Virus record (IMG/VR): IMGVR_UViG_3300031962_000008
Coordinates: 1 to 41,373 of that record
Length of the DNA: 41,373 nucleotides
Direction: 5' to 3' (one strand)
DNA from: a virus
The first letter of the stretch is position 1; each line of letters begins with the position of its first letter. This document shows positions 8,408-17,214 of this stretch, piece after piece. Position numbers and translations under genes: made by a program. A model generated the notes under the pieces. The model searched no databases. It had not been told where the DNA came from and worked only from the letters and a program-made list of their open reading frames with translations.

Positions 8408-9516
8408 ATATCCCTCGCAGAAGCAGGAATGTTATAACCCACCGTTCTGACGCCCGTGTAATTCATGTGTTCGGCGACGTGCATATCCTTGACCAAATCC
8501 ATCCAGGCTAGGCGGGCTTCCCTCGCTCTGACAGTATCGTTCTTGTCCAAATAGTCCATATAGGTCATGCCGGAAATGAGAACATGTGGATACGTTTCAG
8601 CAATCCAATCGGTATCGTTGTCGTTGATAAACGGCCAGTCTTTCGTGTAATAGCCGTAACTCGCAATCTGCTGGACTGTGGGAGCCATAAACCTGACTTG
8701 AATGGAGTTCTTCCCAACTGCCGTATAAGTGGTCAAAGCCGCCACAGCCGCCGTCAACATCTGATAGAGCGTTACCTGAGTGTCAGAAACAACTGTCCTA
8801 ACCCTATAAATCGTTGAGCCAATCGTAATTTCCCACCCTGGCTCCAAAGGAGTCGTCCCAGTAAGCCAAGTGGTTCCTGCCCCCGTTAAAGTATTGGAAT
8901 TCGCGCTTCCTGAAACAGTCCCGGAAGAAACAGTTGAAGTCAAAGGGACAGTCCCATAATTGCTCCATAATTCAGGTGTCTGATTCTGACCCGGAGCGGT
9001 ATATTTGTTTCTTAGGTTCCCTTTCCAGGCTTCCGACATCTGGGAGGGGTCGATGTAATTGAGGAAGTCATCAATGACGAGAGCGTCTGGATAGAGGCGA
9101 TTTAAGTCCTGCCAAATAAGGTAGGTGATTCCTGCGGCGGCACTGGTCGTGCCTTGAAAGGGTTGAGTCAAGATAAGACTTGTGGCACTGACAACATTAG
9201 CAATCCGATAAAAGGCGGTTCCCGCTTGAATTAACTGGCCGTTATAAGAACTTGTCCAGGTCGTCCCACTCCCCGTAACTGTATAGGAGCCATTGGTGAA
9301 AACAGCAGTTCCCGTATTATAAGGAACAGGAAGACCGATCCACCCATCCCTGTAATTCCTGTCCCAATGACCGCCATACATGCCAACGAGAGTTGCCTTG
9401 ACAATGTTAACCCGTCTTTGCGCTCTTGCTTTGTTCGCTAAAGATTGAGCGTCGCTTGCAGTGATTCCATAATTCCCAAGCGCACCGGCTTCCTTAAGAA
9501 GATCGAGGTTGACCAA
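8404..9516 (-). CDS. Tail/connector protein with two repeated beta-domains, 370 aa
   Basis: The N- and C-terminal parts are helical, and two similar beta-sandwich modules are inserted: about residues 70-125 (TVTGSGTTWTSSYNGQLI ... FYRIANVVSATSLIL) and 200-255 (TLTGAGTTWLTGTTPL ... IYRVRTVVSDTQVTL). Such modules are frequent in phage tail and neck proteins. It sits between the gp10-like protein and the glycosyltransferases. The start appears to be TTG 9516 directly after the TAA of the upstream gene, so translation is probably coupled. Adaptor, tail-hub or collar function is inference. Confidence 0.6.
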   Translation of the reverse strand: MVNLDLLKEAGALGNYGITASDAQSLANKARAQRRVNIVKATLVGMYGGHWDRNYRDGWIGLPVPYNTGTAVFTNGSYTVTGSGTTWTSSYNGQLIQAGTAFYRIANVVSATSLILTQPFQGTTSAAAGITYLIWQDLNRLYPDALVIDDFLNYIDPSQMSEAWKGNLRNKYTAPGQNQTPELWSNYGTVPLTSTVSSGTVSGSANSNTLTGAGTTWLTGTTPLEPGWEITIGSTIYRVRTVVSDTQVTLYQMLTAAVAALTTYTAVGKNSIQVRFMAPTVQQIASYGYYTKDWPFINDNDTDWIAETYPHVLISGMTYMDYLDKNDTVRAREARLAWMDLVKDMHVAEHMNYTGVRTVGYNIPASARDM

Positions 9517-10734
9517 TTAGCTCACCAATTCCAAAGCAGGTTTCTTGTCCAGCAGATTTGAATAGGCGTCCGCCCATTCCCTTGCCACTGTTTCCACGTT
9601 GTAAAGTGCCTTGCATGTCGCCATTGCATTCATGCGAAGTTTGATCCTCAAATTCTTATCGTTGTAGAGCTTCTCTAAAGCGTTGAACCATTCCTCTTTG
9701 GTTCCCGCCAAAAGAGCATTCTCCCCGTTTACAATATCTTCCTTATAAGGGGTCATATCCTGAAGAATGGAAGGATAGCCACAAGCCGAGTATTCCTGAT
9801 ACTTGATGTTCGACTTGCACCGATTAAATTCCTTGTCAGCCAAAGGAGCAATTCCCACATCTAATCCAATGGTCGAAAGCATAAACTGATAAGAGCCGTC
9901 GTAAAGATCAGCCCAATGCCATTCCTCAAGCTGTTCGTTTGGATAGCGTTTCTTCAAATCAAACCCGATATCGCCCATGACAACGAACTTAGCGTCCTTG
10001 TGCTTATCCAAAAACTTGAAAATGACATCGTTGATATAGAGCCAATCAACCATGTGGGAAGCTCCGCAGGCATAACCAATTCTGAAGCCTTCTCCCCATT
10101 TATCCCTTGAGTTTGGATAAGGCTTCCATAAGTTAAAATTAATGGCGTTTGGTATTGGAACAACTCTTTCAGGATGGAATGGAAGATCGAGCGCACCCTG
10201 TTCCTCGTAGAGAACGGACTCGATGATCTTCTTTTGAAGATAAGGAGTCGTGCAAGTAATGATGTCGCAAATCTTCATCAGGTCATTCCATGACTTCTTT
10301 TGAATCCTGTTGGAGATGAGATTGAATCCTTCCTTCCCATGCTCCCATAGCTTTGACTTTTGGCCTGTCTTTGGGTCTTCAATCTCCACTTCCTCCTGCC
10401 CCAAATGGCAGTAATGCCAGTTGAACACGTCGCACTCCCACGGGTAATCATCGAAATCAATCGCCACTTTCTTTCCAGATTCCTTATATTTCATGGCGAT
10501 AACGACCGGCTTGGAACCGATGACGGACTGTTGAAGAATCACGTCCGCCCAAGCGATGTCCTCTTTCTTGATATGGCTCATGGAAAGCCACGCTTTTTCA
10601 ACAATCTTCCCTTCCGCCAACCCTTGCTTTTGCATTTGCTCCAATGGCATCCGGGAACGCCAGAATTCACATCCTCCGCGACCGAGGTAATACAGGAGAC
10701 GTGGTTTCCTAGACGAGTGATAGCCGTTTCGCAC
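9517..10734 (-). CDS. GT-B fold glycosyltransferase (family 4-like)
   Basis: The 405-aa protein shows the two-domain GT-B pattern. The N-terminal domain has RLLYYLGRGGCEFWRSRMP near residue 11 and DVILQQS. The C-terminal nucleotide-sugar domain has RIGYACGASHMVDW (about 218-231), FVVMGDIG, a DVGIAPLADKEFNRCKSNIKYQEYSACG signature (broken here only for reading: DVGIAPLAD, then NRCKSNIKYQEY, then SACGYPSI) and a terminal helix. It would move an activated sugar to a glycan or protein. It overlaps the second glycosyltransferase by 26 bases, and both are embedded in the tail operon. It starts at GTG. Confidence 0.8.
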   Translation of the reverse strand: MRNGYHSSRKPRLLYYLGRGGCEFWRSRMPLEQMQKQGLAEGKIVEKAWLSMSHIKKEDIAWADVILQQSVIGSKPVVIAMKYKESGKKVAIDFDDYPWECDVFNWHYCHLGQEEVEIEDPKTGQKSKLWEHGKEGFNLISNRIQKKSWNDLMKICDIITCTTPYLQKKIIESVLYEEQGALDLPFHPERVVPIPNAINFNLWKPYPNSRDKWGEGFRIGYACGASHMVDWLYINDVIFKFLDKHKDAKFVVMGDIGFDLKKRYPNEQLEEWHWADLYDGSYQFMLSTIGLDVGIAPLADKEFNRCKSNIKYQEYSACGYPSILQDMTPYKEDIVNGENALLAGTKEEWFNALEKLYNDKNLRIKLRMNAMATCKALYNVETVAREWADAYSNLLDKKPALELVS

Positions 10735-11710
10735 CGATTTCCCTCAAGATGTTCTCCACCGGATCGCCTAAAAGAACCCCCAACTCATGCTGAACGACTT
10801 GCGCCCTTTCCGCTCTCCGGTCTTCGGGGTGTTCAAGAGCGAAATTAACGCACGCCTCAAGAGCCGAAAGCGGGCAATGGTTGGCGGCGTTTGTGTTGAT
10901 AACCTCAATATCCTTGTAGTCAGAACCGCCCAAAAGCGTCCATTTGAACTCGTCGCAGACAACAACTGAAATATCACAGGCCATAGCCAGAATTTCAGTC
11001 GTGGATTCATCTAGGCTCACGATACAGTCAACATTGGAAAACAACTCGAACAACTGCTTCATATGATCGGGGCCGCCTTGATAGCTCTGGATAACGTTTC
11101 CGTGATAGAGCTTTGAGACATGGGTTCCGACTGTTTTGGCGATCAAAGTGAATCCTGAAATATCATGAAAGGAAACGCCGCCTTTTTGCTTGTAATCCCA
11201 TTTGACGTGAAGATCGTCCCTGTTCTTATTAAGAAACTCTTGAGAATTCTTAAGCGTCATCTTCAAAAGCTCATAATAGACAATGAGATTCTCAGGCTGT
11301 TCGTGGTCGGCGTTGACGGGAATAAAAACGACGTTTTTCTCTGAACGCTCAACTACTGGACGCTGAAACTTGAGAAGCGGGCAACCGACAATCACTGTCT
11401 TGTCTCCATATCCCAACTTCACCATGCGGTCATAATCGGCTTGTCCCCAACAAAGGAACTTATCGGCCACCAACTCGGCTCCCAAAGGCTTCTGGTAGTC
11501 CCTGACGGCTCCACGCCCATGCTGGACGACGTAAACTTTCTTCCCCACAGACTTCGCCCTGACCGCCAGATTCTTAAGGGGCCCCCTTGTATCGGCATAC
11601 ATCACAAGAACGTCCGCATCTTGGGGGGTTGTGATCTCATGGCCTTCTGCTAAAACCGCCTCTCTGACGTGCGTGAAAAGATTATTCCACTCGGAGAAAT
11701 AGAATTTCAT
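10709..11710 (-). CDS. Second glycosyltransferase-like protein (GT-B-like)
   Basis: The 333-aa protein starts at ATG 11710, which overlaps the stop of a 48-aa gene (ATGA); longer in-frame starts would run into that gene. It has an N-terminal Rossmann-like domain (DADVLVMYADT, KKVYVVQHG) and a C-terminal domain with NVIQSYQGGPDHMKQLF and DCIVSLDESTTEILAMAC, like the acceptor-binding end of GT-B transferases or CDP-glycerol-type transferases. Paired with the preceding family 4-like enzyme it suggests two-step glycan building. The exact sugar cannot be read from sequence. Confidence 0.65.
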   Translation of the reverse strand: MKFYFSEWNNLFTHVREAVLAEGHEITTPQDADVLVMYADTRGPLKNLAVRAKSVGKKVYVVQHGRGAVRDYQKPLGAELVADKFLCWGQADYDRMVKLGYGDKTVIVGCPLLKFQRPVVERSEKNVVFIPVNADHEQPENLIVYYELLKMTLKNSQEFLNKNRDDLHVKWDYKQKGGVSFHDISGFTLIAKTVGTHVSKLYHGNVIQSYQGGPDHMKQLFELFSNVDCIVSLDESTTEILAMACDISVVVCDEFKWTLLGGSDYKDIEVINTNAANHCPLSALEACVNFALEHPEDRRAERAQVVQHELGVLLGDPVENILREIGAKRLSLV

Positions 11711-11853
11711 TCGTCCCATCCCATTAAACGCGCATAGAGAGCTTCGCGAATTTCCCAAACATGCTTATCCTCTCCTTTTATATCGAAGATGAAAGTTGTT
11801 TGTGAATCACAAGGAATAAATGTCGTTTTCTCAAAATCATTTACTCTAATCAT
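11707..11853 (-). CDS. Small hypothetical protein, 48 aa
   Basis: ATG 11853 overlaps the previous stop (ATGA) and the TGA overlaps the glycosyltransferase start (ATGA), so it fits a tightly coupled operon. The protein is acidic and beta-then-helix (TTFIFDIKGEDKHVWEIREALYARLMGW split into two recognisable parts: TTFIFDIKG and VWEIREALYARL). The family is not recognised. Its place between head and glycosyltransferase genes does not reveal a function. Confidence 0.68.
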   Translation of the reverse strand: MIRVNDFEKTTFIPCDSQTTFIFDIKGEDKHVWEIREALYARLMGWDE

Positions 11854-12068
11854 TTCTTCAATACCACCCTGACGGCACTCCCAAAGGTTCCGATGATGGA
11901 AACAACTCCATTCCCTTCTGGGTCGCGCTCGTTTAATTCCCTCTGCAAATCTTCCATTTCACAATTGAAAACCCTGTAATGGCTTGTTACCGGCTTTGGC
12001 AGCTCAACTCTTGGCGGTTCCGGTCTTGGCTTCGGCAGAACTGTAAACTGCGGCGGTGAACCTCTCAT
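11850..12068 (-). CDS. Small Pro-rich hypothetical protein, 72 aa
   Basis: The start at ATG 12068 is set by a strong GGAGGAGG box and an ATGA overlap with the preceding stop; a longer in-frame start at 12125 is unlikely. The first half is Pro-rich (PKPRPEPPRVELPKPV), the second half a short alpha/beta segment ending in VVSIIGTFGSAVRVVLKK. The family is not recognised. It may be a small head or adaptor protein, judging only from its place after the capsid gene. Confidence 0.65.
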   Translation of the reverse strand: MRGSPPQFTVLPKPRPEPPRVELPKPVTSHYRVFNCEMEDLQRELNERDPEGNGVVSIIGTFGSAVRVVLKK

Positions 12069-12562
12069 ATTCCTCCTCCCACTGTAGCGAACTCTTTGCC
12101 TTCCGGCGTTTTGGTCAAAAGCCACCTAACAACCAAATCCCTTTCTCCTGGGTCTGTATATTGCTCCTGAATGGCCTCATAAACCTCCGGCGGGAAAGCT
12201 CCGATGTGGCGGAACTGCTTGCCGTCTGAGAATCCATTGTTCTCCTCGTTCAACTTCCTGATCTTTTGGGCATGACGGCGGTAAGGGTCAAAGCATTTCC
12301 TCGCCAATTGCTGACGGAGGGGAAGGAGCCTACGATTAACGGCGAAATAGAGATTTTCATTCTTGGTGAGATCAATCGTCCTAGTCTTCATTAACTCGGT
12401 TAAGGCAGGCATCAAAGGATCGGAGTGAACTTCATCAACTGTCGTGATGTCAACCGTGTCGCCCCGCCCCAACTTCTCATGAATGACCATGCGAAGCTGA
12501 GGCGGGACAAGCTCTAATTTCTTCCTTTTAACGTAGGTAGAATCAGAGGGGTTGATTCTCAT
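12065..12562 (-). CDS. Hypothetical head-region protein, 165 aa
   Basis: This soluble, charged, mainly helical protein is immediately downstream of the major capsid gene. It includes PPQLRMVIHEKL (about 20-31), DLTKNENLYFAVNRRLLPLRQQLARK and FPPEVYEAIQEQY. No membrane segment or catalytic motif is seen. The intergenic gap to the capsid gene is three bases and no good Shine-Dalgarno is visible, so translation may depend on coupling. Position suggests a head-completion or decoration role, which is inference. Confidence 0.65.
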   Translation of the reverse strand: MRINPSDSTYVKRKKLELVPPQLRMVIHEKLGRGDTVDITTVDEVHSDPLMPALTELMKTRTIDLTKNENLYFAVNRRLLPLRQQLARKCFDPYRRHAQKIRKLNEENNGFSDGKQFRHIGAFPPEVYEAIQEQYTDPGERDLVVRWLLTKTPEGKEFATVGGGI

Positions 12563-12565
12563 TTT

Positions 12566-13453
12566 TTAGTTGGTCGCAAAAGCAGTAAACACACCGCTTG
12601 CGTTTTGGTTCAGGTACTCGAGCGTCAACTCCCCAACGATTTGGAATTGCCTCAAGTCGCCAACTTTCGCCAATTCTTCGGCGCGAGGTTTTCTCAACCA
12701 AGCCAGCCGGAAGTAATCGTCGTTCATCACTAGACCAACGCCTTTAGGAATATACCGATCAAGGAACACTTCAATCTGACCAAAGTCCGATTGATAGATG
12801 TTGACCACATTAATCAACGTTCCATCCTCGGCATTGATGTAGCGCGTGTTGGAGGTCGCGAACTGGCTGATTTTTCGCTTCAGCCATCCGGCCACAAAAC
12901 ACACTTTAGGAACCGCGCCGTTCTCGAAGATCGTCTGAAGCAGGTTGTTGAAGATCGTCTCGGACAACTGAGTATTCCCCTGCGAACCAGACTGAGCAGT
13001 CGCTTTCGCCACGTCCAAAAGACCCGTCATAGTTCTAGCCGTCGAGGTAGAACCTACGGCGGAAGTCTGAAGGATGATGACGTTCTCCGCGTCCAGCTTC
13101 CACTGCTTCATATGCTTCTTCAACTCATAAGCGTATTCGGAGTCAATATCAACTTTGAGCACCGCTTCCTGAGTTCCCGAAACCGCCCCGAACTGCGCCA
13201 GAATCTGGCAGTAGTTGGACTGCCTGACTTTCTGCGCCGTCGTGGAGGCATTCGCGGTGAAACCTTCAACCTGGGCATTGGTGGTGGAAGTCGCCAACGT
13301 GTCCTGCACCCATTGATGCTGGGTGGCGTAGGCAACACTGTCTTTCAACCTGGAAAAGATTGGAGCCTCTTCCGGCGAGATAATCTGAATCAAATCCAGA
13401 ATATCCTCGCGGTTTCCGGCAGTGATGTTATACGTTTGTGCTGGTGTAGGCAT
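12566..13453 (-). CDS. Major capsid protein (SU10/DUF5309-like, HK97 fold)
   Basis: The 295-aa protein fits the SU10-type major head family: an N-terminal arm, NREDILDLIQIISPEEAPIF (about 14-33), HQWVQDTLA, EGFTANAS, RQSNYCQILAQFGAVSGTQEAV in two adjacent blocks (RQSNYCQI and AVSGTQEAV), then an E-loop/P-domain helix region and a C-terminal DYFRLAWLRKPRAEEL followed by a beta strand ending in LEYLNQNASG. It follows the scaffold gene and has a good AGGAG box. Length is usual for the family. It should form the icosahedral shell. Confidence 0.85.
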   Translation of the reverse strand: MPTPAQTYNITAGNREDILDLIQIISPEEAPIFSRLKDSVAYATQHQWVQDTLATSTTNAQVEGFTANASTTAQKVRQSNYCQILAQFGAVSGTQEAVLKVDIDSEYAYELKKHMKQWKLDAENVIILQTSAVGSTSTARTMTGLLDVAKATAQSGSQGNTQLSETIFNNLLQTIFENGAVPKVCFVAGWLKRKISQFATSNTRYINAEDGTLINVVNIYQSDFGQIEVFLDRYIPKGVGLVMNDDYFRLAWLRKPRAEELAKVGDLRQFQIVGELTLEYLNQNASGVFTAFATN

Positions 13454-13478
13454 TTAAGTTACTTTCTCCTGTTACGAA

Positions 13479-14249
13479 TTACTGATCCCCTTTCAAATTC
13501 ACGTTTTTAAGACCTCTTCCTCCGAGCTTTGCCTTCAACGCCTCCTTAAAAGTGGCGTCGAACTCTGCCGATTCCGTCCTCTGCCGTGAGGCTTTGACCA
13601 ATAAGTCCTCGTAGCTTTTGGCTCCGGCCACTGAAACAGGAGCGTTCCCACGATCTTTGCTTATCGAAGCGGCTTTTATGCCTTCAAGACGCTCTTTCTC
13701 GGCCTGAGCTTCCCGGCCTGGATTCCTTACGGTTTTCAGTTCTGAGGCGGCGAGCCTTGCGGCGGCGTAAAGACCGGATGGAGTAGCGTCCAATCCCATC
13801 TCCCTTGCAATCTTTTGCATCCTTGCGTGCATGGGACTTGAGGCATCAAGAGTTTCCGGGTATTCCTCCATCCTCTTGATCTCGAAAGACTCCCTTTTCT
13901 GCTTCTCCTGCTCTTGCTTGAAGCGGCGTTCCACTCTACGGTCAAAGAGAATGTCATCCGCCTGATCCTTGAAGTTCTGGGCGACGTTAGGAGCGTTCTT
14001 GATCGCCCTTAACTGGGTGTCATCCCATGTGGTTAAGTCATTCGGGTTGTATCCGCTTGTAGCGCGGTCAACCTTTTCTCTTAAGGCTTGTATCTCTCGC
14101 GCTTTGCGCTCGTTCTCAGCCTTTAACTGCTCTGGCGTTTGCTTTCCAGCCTCTGCGGCTTTGGCCGCTTCCTCTGCGGCAATTCTTTCCGCTTCGGCTT
14201 TCTCGGCTTCCAATCTTGCGGCTTCCGCTTGTTCTTCTTCAGGTGTCAT
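13479..14249 (-). CDS. Probable scaffolding protein, 256 aa
   Basis: The start is ATG 14249 behind GGAGA; upstream in-frame ATGs lack a box. The first 70 residues are almost pure Glu/Ala/Lys/Arg coiled coil (EEEQAEAARLEAEKAEAER), the rest charged helices with a basic C-terminus (KAKLGGRGLKNVNLKGDQ). High charge, helical prediction and the slot between portal and capsid are what is expected of a scaffold that shapes the procapsid. No protease motif is visible. Confidence 0.78.
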   Translation of the reverse strand: MTPEEEQAEAARLEAEKAEAERIAAEEAAKAAEAGKQTPEQLKAENERKAREIQALREKVDRATSGYNPNDLTTWDDTQLRAIKNAPNVAQNFKDQADDILFDRRVERRFKQEQEKQKRESFEIKRMEEYPETLDASSPMHARMQKIAREMGLDATPSGLYAAARLAASELKTVRNPGREAQAEKERLEGIKAASISKDRGNAPVSVAGAKSYEDLLVKASRQRTESAEFDATFKEALKAKLGGRGLKNVNLKGDQ

Positions 14250-14259
14250 TGTGGTTCTC

Positions 14260-14625
14260 CTATACGCCGCTGACGCTCGGCGAGGCGGTTTCCTCATCGG
14301 GACGAGTAGACTCAATCAATCCGGCCTGCTTTCCAGTCCTCATCGTCTCAATAAATTTTTGGAGCATTTCATTAACCACATACTCAAATGCGTGGACATT
14401 GCCACACTCATAAGCGGCTTTTGAGGCATGACCTTCCTTGATAAAGGCTTCCATCAAACATTGATGGGAGAAAATATCCTCGGCCAGAATCCCCTTGATA
14501 ATGTTCCAAACCTCCGAGGCAAGGAAAGCCTCAAGCTGACCGGCCAGAGAATGCCGGTCGTTTGAGCGGACGATATCCGGCAAAGTGCGCTTAGGCTTGG
14601 CTCGCCGGACTTTGCGCCTGTTCAC
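14260..14625 (-). CDS. Hypothetical protein between portal and scaffold, 121 aa
   Basis: It starts at GTG 14625 with AAGGAG eight bases upstream, and overlaps the 3' end of the portal gene by 35 bases. A basic N-terminus (NRRKVRRAKPKR) is followed by helices containing LEAFLASEVWNIIKGIL and HAFEYVVNEMLQKFIETM. It is similar in size and helical content to small proteins that follow portal genes in many podoviruses. The function is unknown. Confidence 0.72.
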   Translation of the reverse strand: MNRRKVRRAKPKRTLPDIVRSNDRHSLAGQLEAFLASEVWNIIKGILAEDIFSHQCLMEAFIKEGHASKAAYECGNVHAFEYVVNEMLQKFIETMRTGKQAGLIESTRPDEETASPSVSGV

Positions 14626-16759
14626 TCGTCAATCTCCTTTGCTCACGCATATTCTCCAAAGCGACCAGGTGGTTCTGGTTATTCTTCTGCGCTCCTGCCA
14701 ATGGATTAGTTGGCTGACCAGGTTGTCCAGGTTGGCCGCCCATTGCCTTACTCTGCGCCAAAGCCTGCTGTTCCTGTTGAGCCTGAACTGCTGCCCTCTG
14801 GCGTTCAATCGCCTTCACTTGATCCGGTGTCGCCAGAATCTTGTCCATTGCCACCGGGTTAAGACGTTTGATGATGTTAAAAAGCGTGTAGTATTTGCTC
14901 TCAGGCAGGTAGGTGAGATATGGGTCTTGTCCCACTGTGTTATAGAGGAGAACGGCATTCTGAAGCTCGGCAGACTCAGAGATTATGCTTCCACCCGCCA
15001 ACTCAAAGAAGAAGTGCCCTTTGATCTTGTCCCTGAAAATCCTGATGAGATTGGAGCCGTCGTTCGGAGCCGTCTGGCTTGAAGAATCCCCCATAATCAT
15101 CAACTCTTTCGAGAAAGGCATGTGCCTTAAATTAAGCCGGTAAATATAGTCAAACATCGGAGCCATCTGAGCCTTGATGCGCTCATAGAGCATATCGAAG
15201 CGAACACCGGAGCGCGAAAGAGCCTGGCTTACCTCATAGGCCGTCGTATTCGCCTTCTTTGAAACCTCTCCCTGAACCACCTCATTGATGGAGGTCATGC
15301 GCTCGATAATGCTCATGAGAAGGTTAATCATCTGAAAAGAGACCTGCGGTTCTTCCGGCTGAGGCGGGATGTAGACATTTTTGGAGGGTTCCCTAGTAGG
15401 AATCCAAGAGTTCGGGCCGAAGTTGCCCATACTCTGAGGGTTAAAGCCGCCCGCAGGATCGTAGAACTTGGGAGGCATGGACTTCATAAGCCCTATGTTG
15501 ATGACGGTATTGATGAGGAGGTCGAGTTCGGCGACTTGGGTTCTGATGATTTTTGGCAGGGACTCTCCGAAGGGGGTTTCGTCAACCGGAAACGGGACGA
15601 GTGGGAAGAAAGGTCTGACTCCATCCAGGTTAAGTTTGCAAGAGAGGAGAGTCTTTGAGGCTCTGTCAATTCGGGCCACGACTTCCCGCTTTCTTCCTTT
15701 GACATCCCACTGGCCATGCCACTCAAGAACCTCAGCCAATTCTCTTTTGATCCTGAAATCGTTAGAGTAACCCGTCTGCTGGTATTTTGAAGTGAGAATG
15801 AGATCGAGTCCGATTCTCTGGGATGTGCGATCACGAAGAATAAGCCTTTTGTCCAAAGGCTTAAGCCGTTTGAAGACTTCATTCTTAACGATACCGACAT
15901 TTTGCGCTTCACCCGCTTCCTCCTCCGCTTCAAGTTGTGCGATGGTTGGGAACGTCTGCTGAATGACAAAGGGTGAGTTCTGATAAGCCTCGAAAGGACT
16001 ATTGCCGGGAGCCCACACCGGCAGGTAAATCCGGCTTCCGCCAATCACATAAATCGTTACGCCGTCTTTGATAACGCGTTCCTGCGTTACGTCAAACGGC
16101 ACAAGAACCATCCCGGCGTCCTTCAATTCTTTTTCTGTAGCGTCTACCTCATCGGGATCAACGGAAATAACCGTATTTCCCGCCCTATTCACTACCGTAT
16201 TCGTTTCAAGCTCATAGGTGAAGCCGTCCTGCTTGTCCTCTGGAACCCACCGCCGGACAGTCGTTTGAACCTCAACCGTAGAATGGTCATAGATCGGCTT
16301 TAGAACCGAGAAACTTTCCACTAAAGCATTCGGCAGGGCGTGGTCAAGAATGGCGCGAAACCTAAACTCATTCCTCGCCCCGTGATTCATGAGGTCAGAA
16401 ACGTATTTGGCCGCTTCCAAAGACTCAAGGTTTGTTGGGCGAACTTGGATCACGTCCTCGGGAGCGAAGATTGACTTCATCACGTTGGCGCAAAGAGTGT
16501 CCACCGCAATCCGGTGAAAACCACTTGATATCTTGGCCGCACCTTTGAAAGGCCAGTCCTGGACGTTTTTGATGCCGAAATAAGCCTTTACATCCCTGTT
16601 GCGCTCCCCCATCCATTCCTGCTTGGAGGCCTCAGCAAGGAGCATGTCGGCCAGAATCCGAAGGACAAGATCCTCCGGGTTGTCAACGTCGGCGGCGAAT
16701 ACGGCTCCGCGTGGTTGTTCGGCGAGTTCTTCCTGTTTGACGGTCTTTGTATCGGCCAT
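14591..16759 (-). CDS. Portal protein (P22-type, 722 aa)
   Basis: This long portal has the regular features of the P22-like family: an acidic N-terminus; DPDEVDATEKE and a wing domain; the stretch LPKIIRTQVAELDLLINTVINIG (in pieces LPKIIRTQVAELD and LLINTVINIG); GEVSKKANTTAYEVSQALS; RFDMLYERIKAQMAPMF (stem helix); and a Gln/Ala-rich C-terminal barrel-like helix (residues about 660-722). It forms the dodecameric channel at the packaging vertex. The start ATG 16759 follows AAAGGAA and lies only 13 bases after the U-tract of a terminator-like hairpin. Confidence 0.88.
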   Translation of the reverse strand: MADTKTVKQEELAEQPRGAVFAADVDNPEDLVLRILADMLLAEASKQEWMGERNRDVKAYFGIKNVQDWPFKGAAKISSGFHRIAVDTLCANVMKSIFAPEDVIQVRPTNLESLEAAKYVSDLMNHGARNEFRFRAILDHALPNALVESFSVLKPIYDHSTVEVQTTVRRWVPEDKQDGFTYELETNTVVNRAGNTVISVDPDEVDATEKELKDAGMVLVPFDVTQERVIKDGVTIYVIGGSRIYLPVWAPGNSPFEAYQNSPFVIQQTFPTIAQLEAEEEAGEAQNVGIVKNEVFKRLKPLDKRLILRDRTSQRIGLDLILTSKYQQTGYSNDFRIKRELAEVLEWHGQWDVKGRKREVVARIDRASKTLLSCKLNLDGVRPFFPLVPFPVDETPFGESLPKIIRTQVAELDLLINTVINIGLMKSMPPKFYDPAGGFNPQSMGNFGPNSWIPTREPSKNVYIPPQPEEPQVSFQMINLLMSIIERMTSINEVVQGEVSKKANTTAYEVSQALSRSGVRFDMLYERIKAQMAPMFDYIYRLNLRHMPFSKELMIMGDSSSQTAPNDGSNLIRIFRDKIKGHFFFELAGGSIISESAELQNAVLLYNTVGQDPYLTYLPESKYYTLFNIIKRLNPVAMDKILATPDQVKAIERQRAAVQAQQEQQALAQSKAMGGQPGQPGQPTNPLAGAQKNNQNHLVALENMREQRRLTSEQAQSPASQA

Positions 16760-16771
16760 TCGTTCCTTTCG

Positions 16772-16826
16772 TAAAAATAGAAACAGCCTATAACAGAGGA
16801 TCACGGCCTCCGTGTAGGCTGTTTCT
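16772..16826 (-). terminator. Composite intrinsic-terminator hairpin directly before portal
   Basis: Perfect 12-bp outer arms (AGAAACAGCCTA at 16779-16790, TAGGCTGTTTCT at 16815-16826) enclose an inner CACGG-cct-CCGTG hairpin (16802-16814) that touches one outer arm and leaves 11 unpaired bases on the other side. Read leftward, the hairpin ends in TATTTTTA and the portal ribosome-binding site follows within about six bases. It looks like an intrinsic terminator, but placed so close to a start codon it may act on read-through or mRNA stability. Confidence 0.75.
16807..16820. repeat. Near-direct repeat flanking HNH remnant, copy 1
   Basis: CCTCCGTGTAGGCT here matches CCTCCGTGATAGGCT at 17215-17229 except for one inserted A. 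The two copies bracket the broken HNH endonuclease gene; this one forms part of the terminator hairpin before portal, the other the ribosome-binding region of the HNH gene. Confidence 0.6.
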
Positions 16827-16843
16827 AAATTTACGCTTCTAAA

Positions 16844-17208
16844 TCAGATGACTTGTTTTCTAAGTTCTAAAACTGCCTTCATAGCAGCCAACATTTCATC
16901 ATGAGTAAGGTCTGAATTTTTTATCCTATTGCAACTTGGACAACATGCCGTAACATTGTCGAAAACATATGCTTTTGAACTATCTTTCCTATCTAATCCC
17001 CCAGCAGTTTTTCTTTCAAAAGATTTACCGCTTCTAATACCTTTATGCGGTTCTCTTTTGAGCGTTTAAGAATTCTTTCTCTATTATCAACATAGTATTT
17101 CTTAGAACGTTGGCATTCTTGTTCCTTATGGCTTTGATAATACCTATGTGCATTTACAAGAAGTCTCTCTTTATTCTTCTGATAATACTCTTGATGATAA
17201 GTAATCAC
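16844..17208 (-). pseudogene. Broken HNH homing-type endonuclease
   Basis: The N-terminal piece starts at GTG 17208 behind GGAGG. It is the Lys/Tyr-rich segment typical of free-standing HNH proteins (EYYQKNKERLL, KKYYVDNRERILKRSKENR) and stops at 16993. In another frame the C-terminal part continues to 16844 with GLDRKDSSKAYVFDNV, CCPSCNRIKNSDL and DEMLAAM, the conserved end of HNH endonucleases (GIDR..N..GY...N..PCC..CN). The middle with the first zinc-binding Cys pair is missing. A deletion plus frameshift has therefore destroyed a homing endonuclease that once sat upstream of the portal gene. Confidence 0.78.
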
Positions 17209-17214
17209 CAAAAA

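Noticed and set aside
12791-13510. Plus-strand 239-aa frame opposite the capsid gene
   Set aside because: Antisense shadow of the major capsid gene; no ribosome-binding site and biased Arg/Leu content.
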